From contig CM034108.1 in NCBI GenBank assembly GCA_019914945.1, forward strand, positions 11,410,280-11,474,279: 64,000 nucleotides of DNA, written 5' to 3'. The position numbers were made by a program, and so were the translations under genes. Below are positions 26,337-38,967 of this stretch, piece by piece (position 1 is the stretch's first letter; each line of letters starts with the position of its first letter). The notes beneath the pieces were generated by a model. It saw nothing but the letters and a program-made list of their open reading frames with translations, was not told where the DNA came from and did not search any database. The stretch comes from Typha latifolia (taxonomy: Eukaryota > Streptophyta > Magnoliopsida > Poales > Typhaceae).

Positions 26337-29300
26337 CCTGGCCTCATGGCCTCAATTAGTGTCCAAATGCAATGGCTATGGTACTTGTAAGGCATAAACA
26401 TGATACAACTAAATGGAAGGAATAAAACTTTAAGTAGCAGAAGTCCCATGGAATGTCTGACCTCTCCAGCATAGTGGAAAATCTGGAAAGCACAATCCCT
26501 TTCCCCCTTAAAGCAGGGATTACCACTCAAATGTTGCTTAAGCTTGCTGGCAAAGGTTAGATCTGTCGCCTTGGGAAAATTAGACTCCTCATCCAACAAA
26601 GAAAGTAGGCCTAGTGGTTTCTGTCATGCAAGTAAAGCAAAATCACAAAATGTACATAGAAAGACAATAATGGAAGATTGTCTGATGCTTTAGAATCATA
26701 AGTAGAAATCAAATATAGCACATCATGACCCTATAAGTCATCACTACCATGCAATCAGGCTACAAGCCTACTATCAAGCAAATTGCTCCTATAATAAGAA
26801 ATTCATTCCAATTTATCAGTGAGTTTTTATACTCGCAACTTTTCCAAATTTCCCTAATAATATCCAAGCTGAAATCCTTATCTCATCTGTACTTTTTTGG
26901 CATTTCTTATAATCCAAATAAGACACTGATACTGCATAAAGTGTTCTCAAATGATTAGTTGGATAGCTTGAACATTATGTTTGCTTGTTCGAAGCCAAGT
27001 AATAAATTGATGCTTCCATAAAAGTACAAAATACTGCAAGTTCAAAAAGATCATGTCAACTGAACATAGGAGCAACAATAATTCTTCTAAAAGTGCTAAG
27101 CTCTCGGCTCCAAGATAAGTTTAACCAAAATGCAAGTACATAAAGTTACAAATTACTGACACTGGCAAGAACTGAATCCTGAAGAGATAATGGCCAGCCT
27201 AGATTTATAAATCGCAGAACAGGACCAGGGGTGAAAACTACATGAATGGTGGTATTGTCATCTTATCCAGCTCCTGTGAGTAACTTTAGCCGGATGTGGA
27301 TACTCTACTGCAGTTTGATTTAAGCATCTTATCTAAAATTGGGTTTGTATAACCCCTTTTCTCAGACATATAAATAAAGACAGTAGTAGATTAACTCTAG
27401 CAGCATGCCAAAGGTGATTGCAGATGTCAATTTACATCTTCAGTGAGCAAAATGCCAAGATATACATGGTATAACTTCTATTTAGTTCACATAGATGGGT
27501 GTTAAATTGACAAAATTCTATGTGTATCTCTTGGAAAGTGAGTGATATCAATCAATTTCTACGTATACAAAACAGATGGTATACTTTCTATTCAATTCAC
27601 ATCATATCCGATATTAAGAAAACTCGGGATAAGTAATTTCATATGCTAACTCTTGTATCTATACATTATTATAATTATGGAAATCTTGTAACTGGGACAA
27701 AAGAAAAGTGGAAATGATAGAAATGTAACTCGTCCCTACAGGAACCACTTTGTGAGGCCTGCATTATGACTAGGACTAAAGCTCTTGTTTGTCGTCTTGT
27801 GCATGGGATTTTTCAGCGTTCTTTTATACAATAGTGACAACTTAAATTTACTGATGTCTAATATGCCCTGCTTTTGACTTTCTAAGCACGAAATCTATAC
27901 TGTCTGGCACATGTAAAAGAGTTAGATAAGATCAGCATAACTATTGTCAGCATTTAACAATATAGACAGTGTCACAGCGGCATTCCAAAACAAACCTTCT
28001 CAAAGAGATTTAAACAATCAGCATTATCTACAAAATCAACATTGGTCCAATCAATTCCATCTTCAGTGTACTCCTGCAAAAAGAGGACTCGTGAATAACA
28101 GAAACACATGTTGGAATGCAACATCTTACAAAGGAATATCCCAATGGCAAGCACCATATTCTTGATGAAGTTAAAATGTCATGGGCCCATAATACCGACA
28201 TACACAAAAAAAAAGGGTGACACATTTTTAGAGTGTCATCCAGGGAGTTCTACTGATTTGAGCATATAAATGGCTAAGCAATGGACTGAGACTTTGGTTG
28301 TCAATTAGCAACAGTCAAACAAAAATCATCTCAGCCCCATCCCCCAATCCGCGCGCTGCCTCAAGTCCCTTATTTATCCCCTTCTCCATTCCAGTACCAC
28401 ACAAAAGTCCCTCTATTTCCATCTCATTCACTGATGACGAGGATCAAGTATGGCGAAGCTCCCTAGACCTGAACTCTACCCTTTCATCAGTAAGGCTGAC
28501 AAAACAATCAAGCCTCAAGCTCGGCCCAATTTACTTCTTAGGCACGAAGATAGTTCAAGCCAATCAGGAAATAATGAAGCTGCTTGAATTTTGAAAGAAA
28601 AAAAAACAGTCCTCGAAATACATACAGCATGAATGTATCTATATAAAAATATGTATGACCCAAGGTTCTAAAACTCGGTATCAAAATTGGGATCAGGATC
28701 AAGTTAGAAAAACGATACGTATCGGCCGTCCGTATTGGATCAAACTATTTTTAATTTCGTAATATTCTAATTATTGTTTAAAATGCAAAAAAAAAATCTA
28801 AAAATTTATAAAAAAAAATAACAGAAAAACAACAAAAAAATAGTCACATATGAACTTTAGAAGCTAAAGAAAAAACTCACTCAATACAGTAATGAATTTC
28901 GACTTGAATTGGATAAATTTTTGTATTCCTAAATTATTACTGTAAAACAACATAAAGAGAGAGATCTCTATACTATTGTTTTATAGCAGTAATAAAAAAA
29001 TAAGTTTAAAAGTGGGTAAAAAATAAGGAAAAAAATAAGAAAAAAACTCATCTCAATTTACAAAAGTGTGGACAAGCCAGAGGGGTTCACTGACCGAAAC
29101 TATCTGGCACATGTAAAAGAATTAGATTCTACCTAAATCTTTAAAAAAATTAATTTTAGTCAATACTAACCAAAACTAACCAATACCGACCAAAACCGGA
29201 CCGAAACCAGTCTGATCGGGATCAGTTATGGCCGATCCCGACCCAAATCAACCAATTCGACTCGGGATTGGCCAATTTTCGGATCCATAGTATGACCCAG

Positions 29301-32300
29301 AATTATGTACCTACGCGTAAACTTGATTTAGTGGTATCTTAGTTCAAATTCAAATTTCAAGCTTTTCCAATTGTAGTCAATTGAATCCAATGCAAACTGT
29401 ATAAAGCGAGATCGACCCTAGCATGATTTAATTTTTAATTCAGAATTCTTCTGAATTATTGCTATCAAACAACTTAGCTAAGGCTCAAGCTTGGCTCAAA
29501 ATAAGCTCCAAATATGATCATAGATAGGCTCGATCAAGCTTAGCTCGATTCCACTATTAACTCTTGGCCACTTGCTGTCATTAACAATGACACTGGCCTA
29601 GTGATCATCATAGTACCATGTCCCTCAAGGTCCCCATATGCAAGAACTTCACTGAATCCCTTCTCCCACCGATAGCCTCTGCCTTTTCCCCCATATTTGA
29701 GCTCAAGCAGGCCACTGACAACTGTGGCAACTGTAGCCTCCTATGTTGGGGCGGCTTATGTCCGTTGAAGGAGACATGGGAAGGGAAGGAACTTCAGGTA
29801 GTGCAGAGAGGAGAGGAGAGATAACATTAAACTGATCGAGCTGAATTATTGTAAAGGAGACTTGGATCAATCTGCAAATTTTTGAGCATGTAAAACCCTG
29901 GGACATTCTTACTTCGATTTTTCTGCCCTTATATCATGATTCAGTAGGTGAAAAGACGAAAAGTTCATGTCTTCAAGGCATTTTCCCAGTAGTTATTAAA
30001 TAATTGACAGCCATTCATGCTGGAAAATTGCTATTCCATAAAAGAGAACATTAACAAGGATATGGAACTATAATATAAGAATGTATGAGTATGATGTTAT
30101 CTCCCTAGTAAAATAAACTGTAGAAGGTGAACCAAATCCTTTGAAAGTAGGCAAATTGTACATACCAAGATACAGATCATATACCACAAGAAAACAATCC
30201 AATCAAGCAAAAGAAATTAAAAATCAGAAATGAGTGAAGTTAGGAATAACCGATTAAGTACTAAGAATATTAAGGAAGCAAAATCTTGGAAGAACTGTAC
30301 TCAATAACATAATACGCTCTCTGATAAAGAAAGACAGATGAATGATCAGGAGGAGCAAGGAAGCTTCTGTAGAAGTGCATAAAATTCAACAGACTGAATG
30401 TATCCCTGCTTATATTCTATTTTCTTCTATCTCATATTATATTACTGGCAAATCATTAATTTAGCGCTATAGACTAAATAGCATGCACCATTCTTTAAGT
30501 CCTGAGTACCTTTTATAGTTTTATATTCTAATATTTTTTATCTCATGTACAACATCTTCAATACTCTTTCTGATCATTCATTACAGAATTTTGTGGTAAA
30601 ATGTGCAACCAATACTATGACTAAACACTGGCAATTCTTATCTAATAATTTCTTTCCAACTTGTGAAACTTAAGAACATCGAAGCTAATTTTGAGAATTA
30701 ATGTCTTGGAAAAGAAGGTCAATGCAAAGCAACATCAAATTAAAAAATACTTGATAGGTATATATTTAATGGTTATATTATCATCTAACAGAATATATTC
30801 CTCCAGGGACGTGATTCCTGAAAGGCTATGTTTAAACTTTAAACTGGCTTAAAGCTGTTAGCACCATGCAAACCAGAAGTTAGAAAATAATATATTAAGA
30901 TGCTTACCTCCTGCTCAAGCTTAAACAGATGCCTATTGAAGTGCTGCTGCAGTCTCTCATTAGCGTAATTTATGCAAAACTGCTCAAATCCATTTTTCTG
31001 CAGCAGTATAAAGTGTTTCTTCAACAGGGAAATTTGATCAACAAACCAGCAGCAGACAAGTACTATCGCGTAATACGTACATGAAAGGATTCGAATCCAT
31101 ATATATCTAAAATACTTATGGTTCTCCCTGTGCAATATTTTCCCACTTCAAGTGAATTATTGATTTGTTCAACAAGCCAATGGAATAAGTTGGCATAAAT
31201 TGATTTTGCTAGTGCATCCCTGTTATCAATGGCCTGCAGGAAGGGAAAAAAAAGGTGGAACATGCCATAAAGACTATCGGATATGCTTAGGATGGATAGG
31301 ATATCGAGGTATAACATAAACTAACTTCACCTGCAGTAGCGTAAGCTTTTGGACAATGTCATCTTTGCCTGCTTGAATTTTACGAGTTGATAAAGCTAGC
31401 ATCAGGTCAGGAACTTTGCAGCCCAACAAATTTGCTGCCGTAGCTAATCCTATAAAAGAACAACATGACCAAAATCAATTGCCTTAAATTTCCTTTAATG
31501 AGAGGACTTACACAATCAAATAAAACGATATTGGACCTGACAGTTCATTGCTAAGCTTCCTAGCAATGTGAAGGCCTTTTGGACACATTAATAAGAGATC
31601 AACATTATGACTAGGGCTGTCAAAGTTATCAAACCGGCTCTAGCTCAACTCAATCAAACTCAGCTCATATTTGAAAAGAGTCAAGCTTGATTAGTTGGAT
31701 AAAGCTTGAACTGAATTTCGAGCCAAGCTTGATAATGAGCCAGTTCAATAAGGCTTGATTTTATTTAATAATATATATACAGTAATAGGAACCGTTGGAT
31801 CAAGATCTAATGGTTCATACCAATGATAACCGTGTTGATCAGCATTTACCAAGCCAGCGGCGTACCGGCAAGTTGGATTCACTTGCCGTCAATTTCGTTG
31901 TCAAGCTTTCTATTGCCGTCAACCTCGTCATTGAGCTTTTCGTCACCACCAGTCTCATACCGGAGCTTGTTGATGAAGGCTCCACTCGCATCCGACGCAG
32001 ATGCCCTAGCTTGAGGAGAAAGAAGGGCTCGGGTGGGTCAAGTCAAATTGGGTTTGGATCCGCAACTTAAGTTTTTATTCAACTCGACCTGACCCACTCG
32101 AGCCCTTCTTCCTTCTCGGGCTAGGACATTCGCGTCAAATGCGAGGGATGCCTTCATCGATGAGCTTCGACATGCGAACGATGGGCGACGACGTGGTCAA
32201 AGAGTGAAGGTGAGTTATTTCTCTCCTCTTTTCCTCTTCCACTCTTGCGACACAATCGGCAAGTGCCGTGGCATGTGTCATGCCATGCCGATTAGTATCC

Positions 32301-35300
32301 GTAGTTCATACTTCATACGATAAAGTAATAGTTCCAATCTCTTGTTTGGGTTCGAATTAGGCTTGGATTAAATTCAAAGCTTGATTCAAGCTTGAATCTG
32401 CTTATCAAGCAGCTCGTTTGGAGGTCGAGCTCAAAATAGGCTCAAATTGAAACTTATCAATTTAGGTTTGATGCGTTAGATTAGGTTCAAAACTAATTTC
32501 GAGCCAAGCTTGAATAGAGTATGTGCAGATCTGCAGTCTATGCAAATGAAGCATATGCGGATGCATCCACATATGTGATCTATGGTCTGTGGTTTGTGGT
32601 ATGTGGTCTGCATCTAAGGCCTATATGTGGTTGGGCCACATTAAAGGACCACAAAATTCCACTACCTAACACCACCAAATGCATGGTCACATGTGCGGTC
32701 TATGCAATAGCTTTTCACAACAATGCCGATACAAACTAATAAGAATGCTTCAACCTAAAAGATGCCTGCAATATTGATATATTTGTAAGGTCTAAATTTT
32801 TTTTTTTTTTTTTTTTTTGAGAACAAGTGTGCTTAGCCCAGTTAGATTTATTAAAAAAAGAGAAGAAAAAATCCGGCAAAAGCCCTAAAACTTACAGAGA
32901 AAAGAGGGAGGTGGAGTCAAAGTCTACAAGGAAAGCTGAGGGAAAGCGCAGGCTCCATTGGCACCACATCTCAGAAACAGAGATCACATAGGAGTATGTG
33001 CCTCAGACTTGAAAATCCTATTGTTCCTCTCCTTCCATAATAACCTTAAAAGAGTCCTCGATGAAAGTCTAGGGCAAACCTAAAGTGGCAAAGGATAATT
33101 GCCTTGCGTCAATCCAACCAGTAGGTGGAAATAGCTGATAGCACCGATTTAACAAGAGTGAAATGTCCTCCAGTTAATAAGGTCCTAGCCTTCTAGGCTT
33201 ACAGCTTCTTCTTGCATTTATCTTTTGGATTTGGGATGACTTCCTTGCTTGTGCAACATTTACTATAGATATTAGAGTACAAGGATGTCATACTATAATG
33301 TATTTGCATTGCCTTTGGCATGAAATATTTGTGGCTACACGTTTGAATTGATTCCCTGTTAAGATATGATCTTAATGTCATCGCTGCCTTTGATCTACAC
33401 TCTTAACTTCCATACATAAGAGTGAATTAAGTTATAATTTACTATGACAAGAGTAAATAGCTACACAAACTGACTGTGTGAAAGGTTGTAACAGTACATC
33501 AAAAAAAAAAAAAGAGAAAACAAAGGGTTCACAAATTTTAAGACAAACATGTGGAAATAGACAAAACCATGAACATAGAGCTCCAGCAAATGAAAACCTC
33601 AGTTCAGTACCTTCGTTTGGAACAACTTCCACATGATTTTCATTATCTGTTATGGCGAAAGAAATATTTCCCAGCCACAGGACTGCTGCAAGCATGGAAA
33701 ACGCTTTTATTTGATCTTCCTTAGATATTTGAACAGCATCCAATGCTTCCTGGAGAAATGCAATTGGCGAGAAAGAACAAAATTAAAAACGAAACGAGCA
33801 GCACTAGAGGACAAGGTATGCAAATGATGCAAGAAAGTCGTCAGGTCAGACTTGTTCAAACAGGAACAGGATCCTGAAAATTGAAATTACCATCAACATC
33901 TGGAATCTTTTAGCATCATCAACACCAACAATTTTCAAGCAACCACTCTGTTTCAGATATTCATACTCGTTGGCTGCTTTAAGAATCAATCGCTCTGCAG
34001 AAAAAGATCAATTCTTGCTGTATGATAAAATGGGAGATCTATGATATAACAAATAACTTCTGACAGTAGATCACAGTTTCCCAGTGTGGGACAAAATAGA
34101 CTTGGCAGTTGGCACAGGTCAGGAAAAATAGAAGGACATATTTCTTCTTCTCATGATCAGAACCTGGTCTCACACAATGAAACGGGTCAACAACAGATGT
34201 TACCATCTCTAATAAATACAGCTGTCCATGCATACAAATGTAGAGGACTGTACAGCTATATCTATATGTATATGAATATAAAAAGTATACTTGCAAATAT
34301 AGGCATGAGCTAATTCTAGACAAGCTTGCGCAAGCTGAGGTCAGTTCGAGCTCATTTTATTTATTAAATGAGCTCGAACTCGGCATCCTCATAAACTGGC
34401 AACCTCAAACTGATAAAAAAAACGAGCCAAGATATAGCAACTTGCAAGCTGACTATCCTGGTTGACATGCTTACTAATATTTGGACCAAGTAAAAGCACT
34501 TATCAAATGAAATACAAGTATACAACTATAACATTTTGATCACCTCTAAGGAAGGGAGGAGCTCCAGCACAAATTTGATAGAAAACATGATATGATCTTT
34601 CCCCTGATGCAACCTGAACCACCCTTGACTGCTTATACAAAATTAAGGATTCTTAAACTATGGAAAATCATATACTAATGTGTTTTGAATTACAAGTTGG
34701 AGATTTGGTACCTTTTCAAGTAGAACTGTCCCAGCATATTGAAGTAAGGCCAAGAGATATGTCAAAAAGAACTTCGTATTAACTCAAAATATTACCAAAA
34801 AAATACATTGTATATTTGTACATTTTCACTGAAGAAGTAAATAGCCAAACATGCTTACATGTCTGGATTTTAGCACCACATATTTTCCCACTTGCAGAAA
34901 AATGTATCTCAATTAGCTTTCCCTGCATTACGTCGAGAGAACAGAAGCTATCTAGATTACTGAAAATAATGGAGGCAAATTATGGGGTTCACAAGTCTCT
35001 TGATCCAAAATATTGCAACAAAATTATAAGTTATGCATCAAGGAACTCACAAATCGGCTTGAATTGTCATTTCTTAAAGTTTTTGCATTTCCAAATGACT
35101 CTAGTATAGAATTAGCCTGCAGAACCTCATGTTCTATCCCACTGATACCCCCAAGAGAAGCCAGGTATTGCATTGCAATTTTCGCTGTTTCAGTTTTTCC
35201 TGCCCCACTTTCGCCACTGCAACATAGCACAGATGTTATCAAATGACTCAGAATTACATCAATAACCAATTCAAATTCAGAAGCTAATAATAAAGAGATA

Positions 35301-37965
35301 AATGGAGAGGCACAACAATCATTCTTATCTTAAGAGAAATACTGTACCTTATGATGATGGATTGATTCACCCCACCTACAATTTCCAAAAAGTACTGTAT
35401 AAGATGTTTTCGTACCAAATCTACACCAACTGAAAGATGCATGATAATGCATAGGAGTCAAGTATCTACCTGTCATCATTTCATTAAAAGCAGTATCTGC
35501 TATTGCATATACATGTGGACTCTCCACAGCTTTCTGCCTATAAGCTGCAATATAATCTCTTCCATAAATAGGCACCTCTTTAAATGGATTGACTGCTACC
35601 AAAACAGGCCCTGCTTTCGTCTGCAAAAGATAAGCAAAGCAAACTAAGAAAAACAGGAAGAAATTGAATAAGCCATAAGCCAATAGGAAGTAAAGGAAAG
35701 GCCTGCTAATGACAGTCTTACATAAACCAGATCACGGGAGTATCTATACTGAAGATTGTGTAGAACAGAAGGTTCGTTTAAGTAACTAAGCTGTATAAGA
35801 TCATCCACGCCATCAAGGATATTTGGATTTGATGGTAACAGATCTGCTGAGGACACTGTCAAAACCTAGGCATAAGAATCTTAAATAAGTATTTTGATCT
35901 AATATATGCCTATGTAAGAAATTGCAGACTAAGGACCGCACTTTGCCATCAGATAGCAAAACATGAACATCATCTCCTGAAATTGAGTGGATACTCCCTA
36001 ATTCCCACTTGACATTCTGGAGGCCACACCAAACTCGTAACTTCTGAAATAAATTAAAGCAACACTAGTGAAAATATAAAAGCAAATTAATCAATCTAAA
36101 CAGAGGAATCAAAATTTAAAATCCGTTAACATCTAAGAGAGTAATAGTAATTAAAACTGTGGTAGTACTCTGCTGAGCATATCAAATATTGCATATGAAT
36201 TTAAATATTAGAACTGTAACAGACAAAAGCTGCGCCTGATGCTAGACATAAAGTTAACAATTAATCAAATATCAATATCAGAAATATTTGCACAAGTGCT
36301 TATTGTTCCAAATTTCAGCATGGCCATGCAAATGGATCTAAGCATCTATGCAGTCATCCTGAACTTTCTATATCAACTGGCTAAGGTTGTGGTAAAAGAC
36401 TAAAAGAATATTTATACATTTTGTTGTTCAATATGCTATCTTTTAGTTATGTCTGAATTGCCTTTATTTCCAGGAGCATCTGTCTAAGCAGCAGGCGTCT
36501 CTTACTTGCTGTTCAATCATCCTTATTCTTTTATTACGTTGAGCAACTATATCACAGGACAACTAACATCAGACGCAGGAAATTAGCTTCATATAAAGGA
36601 GGACAATATGAGGTACTTACAAAAGAACTTAAAAATCAACTTGTTGGACTATTGCACTAGGTGTCTACAGAACGGACTGCGGTTTGTAGCTCTGTAAGCC
36701 CTTAAATTGTAGTAGATAACTACAAAGAGTCTTAGATCTAGAGCGTAGCAATGAGAATGGTGGACATAAATTTTGCATTGTTTCACAATTACCTATATCC
36801 ATGGGAGCTTAGTCCAACAAAACAAACTAAGACTTTGAAAACGAACCCAAACTAGACCTTATCATACAGTGGGGGCTTTGCAGTGCTCCACCCCTTCAGG
36901 CAACTTTCCCTTTGTCTATCTGCCCTCGGTGCCCTGAGAATATGAGTCACTCTCTCCAGAAGACTTGATTTCAAGTAATAGAACCACGTGTTTTCCTTTC
37001 CGGACAAAGAAGTAAGTGAGAGATTCAAAGTTGCAGAACAACTTTAACAGAAAATAAACATGTGATGTTTCACTTATAATTTAGAGTAAATTATCAACAG
37101 GGAATCTGACTATCAATTGAGATGACATTGAATGCCGCTCCATGAAAAGCAACACTTGTCTGTAGGTATTGAAGAAAATATATATACAGAGACAGTCCAT
37201 TTCAGCACACTTTGTAAGATGTTTCGGCTAAGACTATTTAGGTACTTATATTTCCTCTACTCCTGTTCTACATACAAAACATATATATGCTTATTTATGA
37301 CAAGAGGTTGTTCTCCAGTATACTAGTGTTGTTAAAGTTGATTTATACTGAAGCCCAGAAAGCCACCGGAACTATCTTGCTTATGCCAGTAAATGCAAGT
37401 ATTACAAGCTTCTTTCATAAGCATTTAAGCAGATAAGCATTTAAAAGCTGACAGAAATCTCAACAGACATCCTTACCTTCTTTAGAAAGTAATCTATGTT
37501 TTCAGCACAACTCAACGTTGCATCAAGTGAAACTGCCAAAGACGAGGGAACAGCAGGAGAGGTCATTCCATTAACCGCCGCATCCTCTATTCTTTCCTCA
37601 GAATTCTCTAATTCCAGAATCCTAGCATAAGGAGATTCTTCCGGCTGCTCCACCTTAGAAATCTTCTTGCTTCCGAAAATCCCACTTTTGAAAACGATCT
37701 CCTTTTCTTCCCTCAAAGCCTGATCCTCTATTTTCTTTTCCCTCTTCGGAGATTCCACTACTAAACTTTTGGATGCACCATTTTCAACCTTAAGACCTAC
37801 GAGCAATGACCTTCTCGAAGTGGGCAGGCGGCCTCTCGAGGTCGGTCGAGCTGGCAATGCCGGCGGCATATCCTTTTGCTGCTCCTCCCTCTGCCCGATT
37901 GTATCCAGCATGACTTCCAGGGAGCTCCTAAGCCCCAAATGGCCATTTGCGGAGGCCGAGAACAT
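17468..37965 (-). CDS. Class VIII myosin (VIII-2 / ATM2 type), complete
   Basis: Plant actin motor; class VIII myosins act at the plasma membrane, plasmodesmata and endocytic sites. Twenty-four coding exons, from the start: 37477-37965, 35942-36043, 35722-35865, 35470-35620, 35348-35375, 35051-35216, 34859-34922, 34712-34725, 34544-34628, 33891-33994, 33611-33749, 31331-31449, 31081-31233, 30908-30997, 27996-28073, 26462-26620, 25658-25849, 23495-23700, 23274-23406, 20228-20357, 19696-19842, 19492-19607, 18375-18587, 17468-17920. They total 3675 nt, giving 1224 aa (ATM2 about 1220). N-terminal [13 protein letters not shown]3-like region about 165-197; P-loop GESGAGKT at 306-313; [13 protein letters not shown] about 578; IQ-type repeats about 885-1000 ([17 protein letters not shown]); coiled coil about 1014-1075; C-terminal WWGKR. 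Start: the ATG giving MFSASANG; a GTG codon 7 codons upstream is not used. One GC-AG intron and a 14-nt microexon. Confidence 0.95.
17921..18374 (-). other. GC-AG intron in the myosin gene
   Basis: On the minus strand the exon ends ..TCTTTACAG and the intron begins GCATGC; it ends ATGTGCAG before GCGAGCCTTGC. The joined protein reads [16 protein letters not shown], matching the family (SSLQ-SLAAA) without gap. No GT lies at the required junction. Confidence 0.85.
21050..22260 (+). mobile_element. Ty1/Copia remnant: LTR end, primer-binding site, gag fragment
   Basis: ACATGATAACAGAGTC at 21131-21146 is a slightly changed form of the plant Copia signature around the initiator-Met tRNA primer site (usually ACATGGTATCAGAG..). 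About 0.7 kb downstream, translations in shifted frames resemble Copia gag: an [17 protein letters not shown] start near 21820, YVAWKACDP, then [22 protein letters not shown] near 22075-22130. The reading frame is broken and no pol domain was recognised. It lies in the myosin intron between 20357 and 23274, opposite in strand to the gene. Confidence 0.65.
22345..22975 (+). repeat. Dispersed repeat, copy A
   Basis: Begins near CAGCCGATCTTGATCC and ends near GAGTTTTAAAACCTTGATC. It shares with copies B and C the AT-rich middle (TTTAAATAATATTTA..) and the tail with GATATGG..CAATACGAC. A short hairpin ACTATTGT-TAT-ACAATAGT lies near 22671-22689. No coding capacity. Confidence 0.65.
24165..24250 (+). 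mobile_element. Copia-like polypurine tract and start of a 3' LTR
   Basis: CCACCTTAAGTTTAAAGGGGGG followed by TGTTAATATATAG is the usual arrangement of a Copia polypurine tract (24169-24177) and the first bases of the 3' LTR (TG.. at 24178). The LTR-like text GAGGG.TAA..CATGTAT resembles the sequence just before the primer site at 21131, so the same family is likely. It runs directly into repeat copy B. Confidence 0.55.
24246..25176 (+). repeat. Dispersed repeat, copy B, with pyrimidine/purine foldback
   Basis: Opens CAGCCGATCTTGATCC and ends CCGAGTTTTAGAACCTTGG, with GATCCGATACGG, GCCGATACGACC and GGCCGATATATATC in the tail. The left half is a long CT tract (about 24360-24545) and the right half a long GA tract (about 24555-24900). 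They meet at an almost perfect palindrome, CTCTGTTACTGC-T-GCAGTAACAGAG. Reading frames through the tracts (Ser/Leu runs) are low-complexity shadows. Confidence 0.7.
26277..26332. repeat. (CA)28 microsatellite
   Basis: Uninterrupted CA dinucleotide run in a myosin intron, between the exons at 25658-25849 and 26462-26620. Likely polymorphic in length. Confidence 0.95.
28660..29292 (-). repeat. Dispersed repeat, copy C (inverted relative to A and B)
   Basis: Starts CCAAGGTTCTAAAACTCGGTATC, the reverse complement of the tail of copy B, and carries CGTATCGGCCGTCCGTATTGG and GATCGGGATCAG words. An internal imperfect hairpin (ATTACTGTAAAACAA .. TTGTTTTATAGCAGTAAT) lies near 28935-28994. It is in a myosin intron. 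Confidence 0.7.
31611..32520. repeat. Foldback element in a myosin intron
   Basis: Opens CTAGGGCTGTCAAAGTTATC, a wording common at the ends of plant hAT-like and other non-autonomous elements. Its flanks are rich in CAAGCTTGA/GAGCTCG words. The core contains arms of about 80 bases (31963-32044 and 32086-32165) that are imperfect reverse complements with a loop of about 41 bases, for example GAAGGGCTCGGGTGGGTC against GACCCACTCGAGCCCTTC. Weaker pairing continues outwards. No transposase was recognised; the ORFs across it look incidental. Confidence 0.65.
32797..33190 (-). mobile_element. Poly(A)-tailed retroposon remnant (LINE/SINE-like)
   Basis: A run of 22 T on the plus strand (32797-32818) reads as a poly(A) tail on the minus strand. 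The adjoining GC-richer block to about 33190 differs from the AT-rich intron around it. This is the usual look of a reverse-transcribed insertion in the same direction as the myosin gene. The source family is not recognised, and the left (5') end is a guess. Confidence 0.4.
34344..34379. repeat. Perfect 14-bp inverted repeat
   Basis: GTTCGAGCTCATTT (34344-34357) and its exact reverse complement AAATGAGCTCGAAC (34366-34379) with an 8-base AT loop. The GAGCTCG wording matches the foldback element at 31.6-32.5 kb, so this may be a small relative of it. It lies in a myosin intron. Confidence 0.85.
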
Positions 37966-37989
37966 CTCTCCAGACACCGAATTCACAGA

Positions 37990-38936
37990 ACCATAAATCT
38001 AGAACCACAAATTTCTCATCATACACCCTAGAAATCAAACCTTTTCTCAAATACTTCCAACAACTGCTCTTAAGAGCTCACACACGAAGAATATCAGAAT
38101 TGAATAAGAAAAGCAGCAATTCCTCATAACATAAATTTTACAGTGAGTATCGATGTAACCAAAAAATAAAAACACCCGGTCAAGTAAGAATCAGCAAAGC
38201 GACTGAAAAAGCTGCGATCTTTACGAAATTTCCAAGAGGAAAAGGGAAATGGGTGTTAATAAGTTACAAAGAATTAAGACCAAGAAAACAAAACCTAATG
38301 CTAATAATTTGGCGTCCGTTGGCGAGGTGGGCAGTTGGAAAATTTAGGAATTGCTTCCCCGGAGATTCAAATTTCCTTTTTATTATCTTCCCCCTGTCTC
38401 CCGTTATTTGATTAAGGAGACTAACAAAGGTCTAGATAAAGTCCTCTAACTTCGCGAAAATTACATCGCGGGGGAGATGAACCGGTCTTTCGATTACGTG
38501 GTCAGTTTAAACCGTTGGATGTTAAAGCGGCAGGTGCGCGTCTGTAACGTCCAGAAACGACGACCTCCGTGCAGTTTAAATGACAATATTACCCTCCCGT
38601 TAGTGCTCCCCCACAACCCCAAACGTAGGCCGTAGCATTATTATTATGAATAGGCAGACCTCGCTGTCTACATTGAAACAGGATACAGCCTTCTAAATTT
38701 GACGGGCAAATTGTCCGCATGACACGTGCATTCGGATGTGCACGTTTCTAGGGAGTTTAATCTTTCGCTACCACCACCTCCTCTGTCTTTTTTTTTGACT
38801 TAAATATAGAAAGGTATTTATATTACCTTAAAAAGTAGGTAAAAATTTATTCCAAGTATATCCAGTATCCAACATTCATTAGCTTTACTAAAATAATAAG
38901 CTAAGGCCTAAGTGTAAATGTTTCAACCGCCAAGGA

Positions 38937-38967
<31 letters not shown>

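Noticed and set aside
31795..32070. 91-codon ORF in the foldback element
   Set aside because: Covers one arm of the inverted repeat; its composition follows the repeat and no transposase motif is present.
37966..37986. GTG-initiated extension of the myosin N-terminus (MNSVSGE..)
   Set aside because: No ATG; the downstream ATG gives MFSASANG, which fits the start of VIII-2 myosins.
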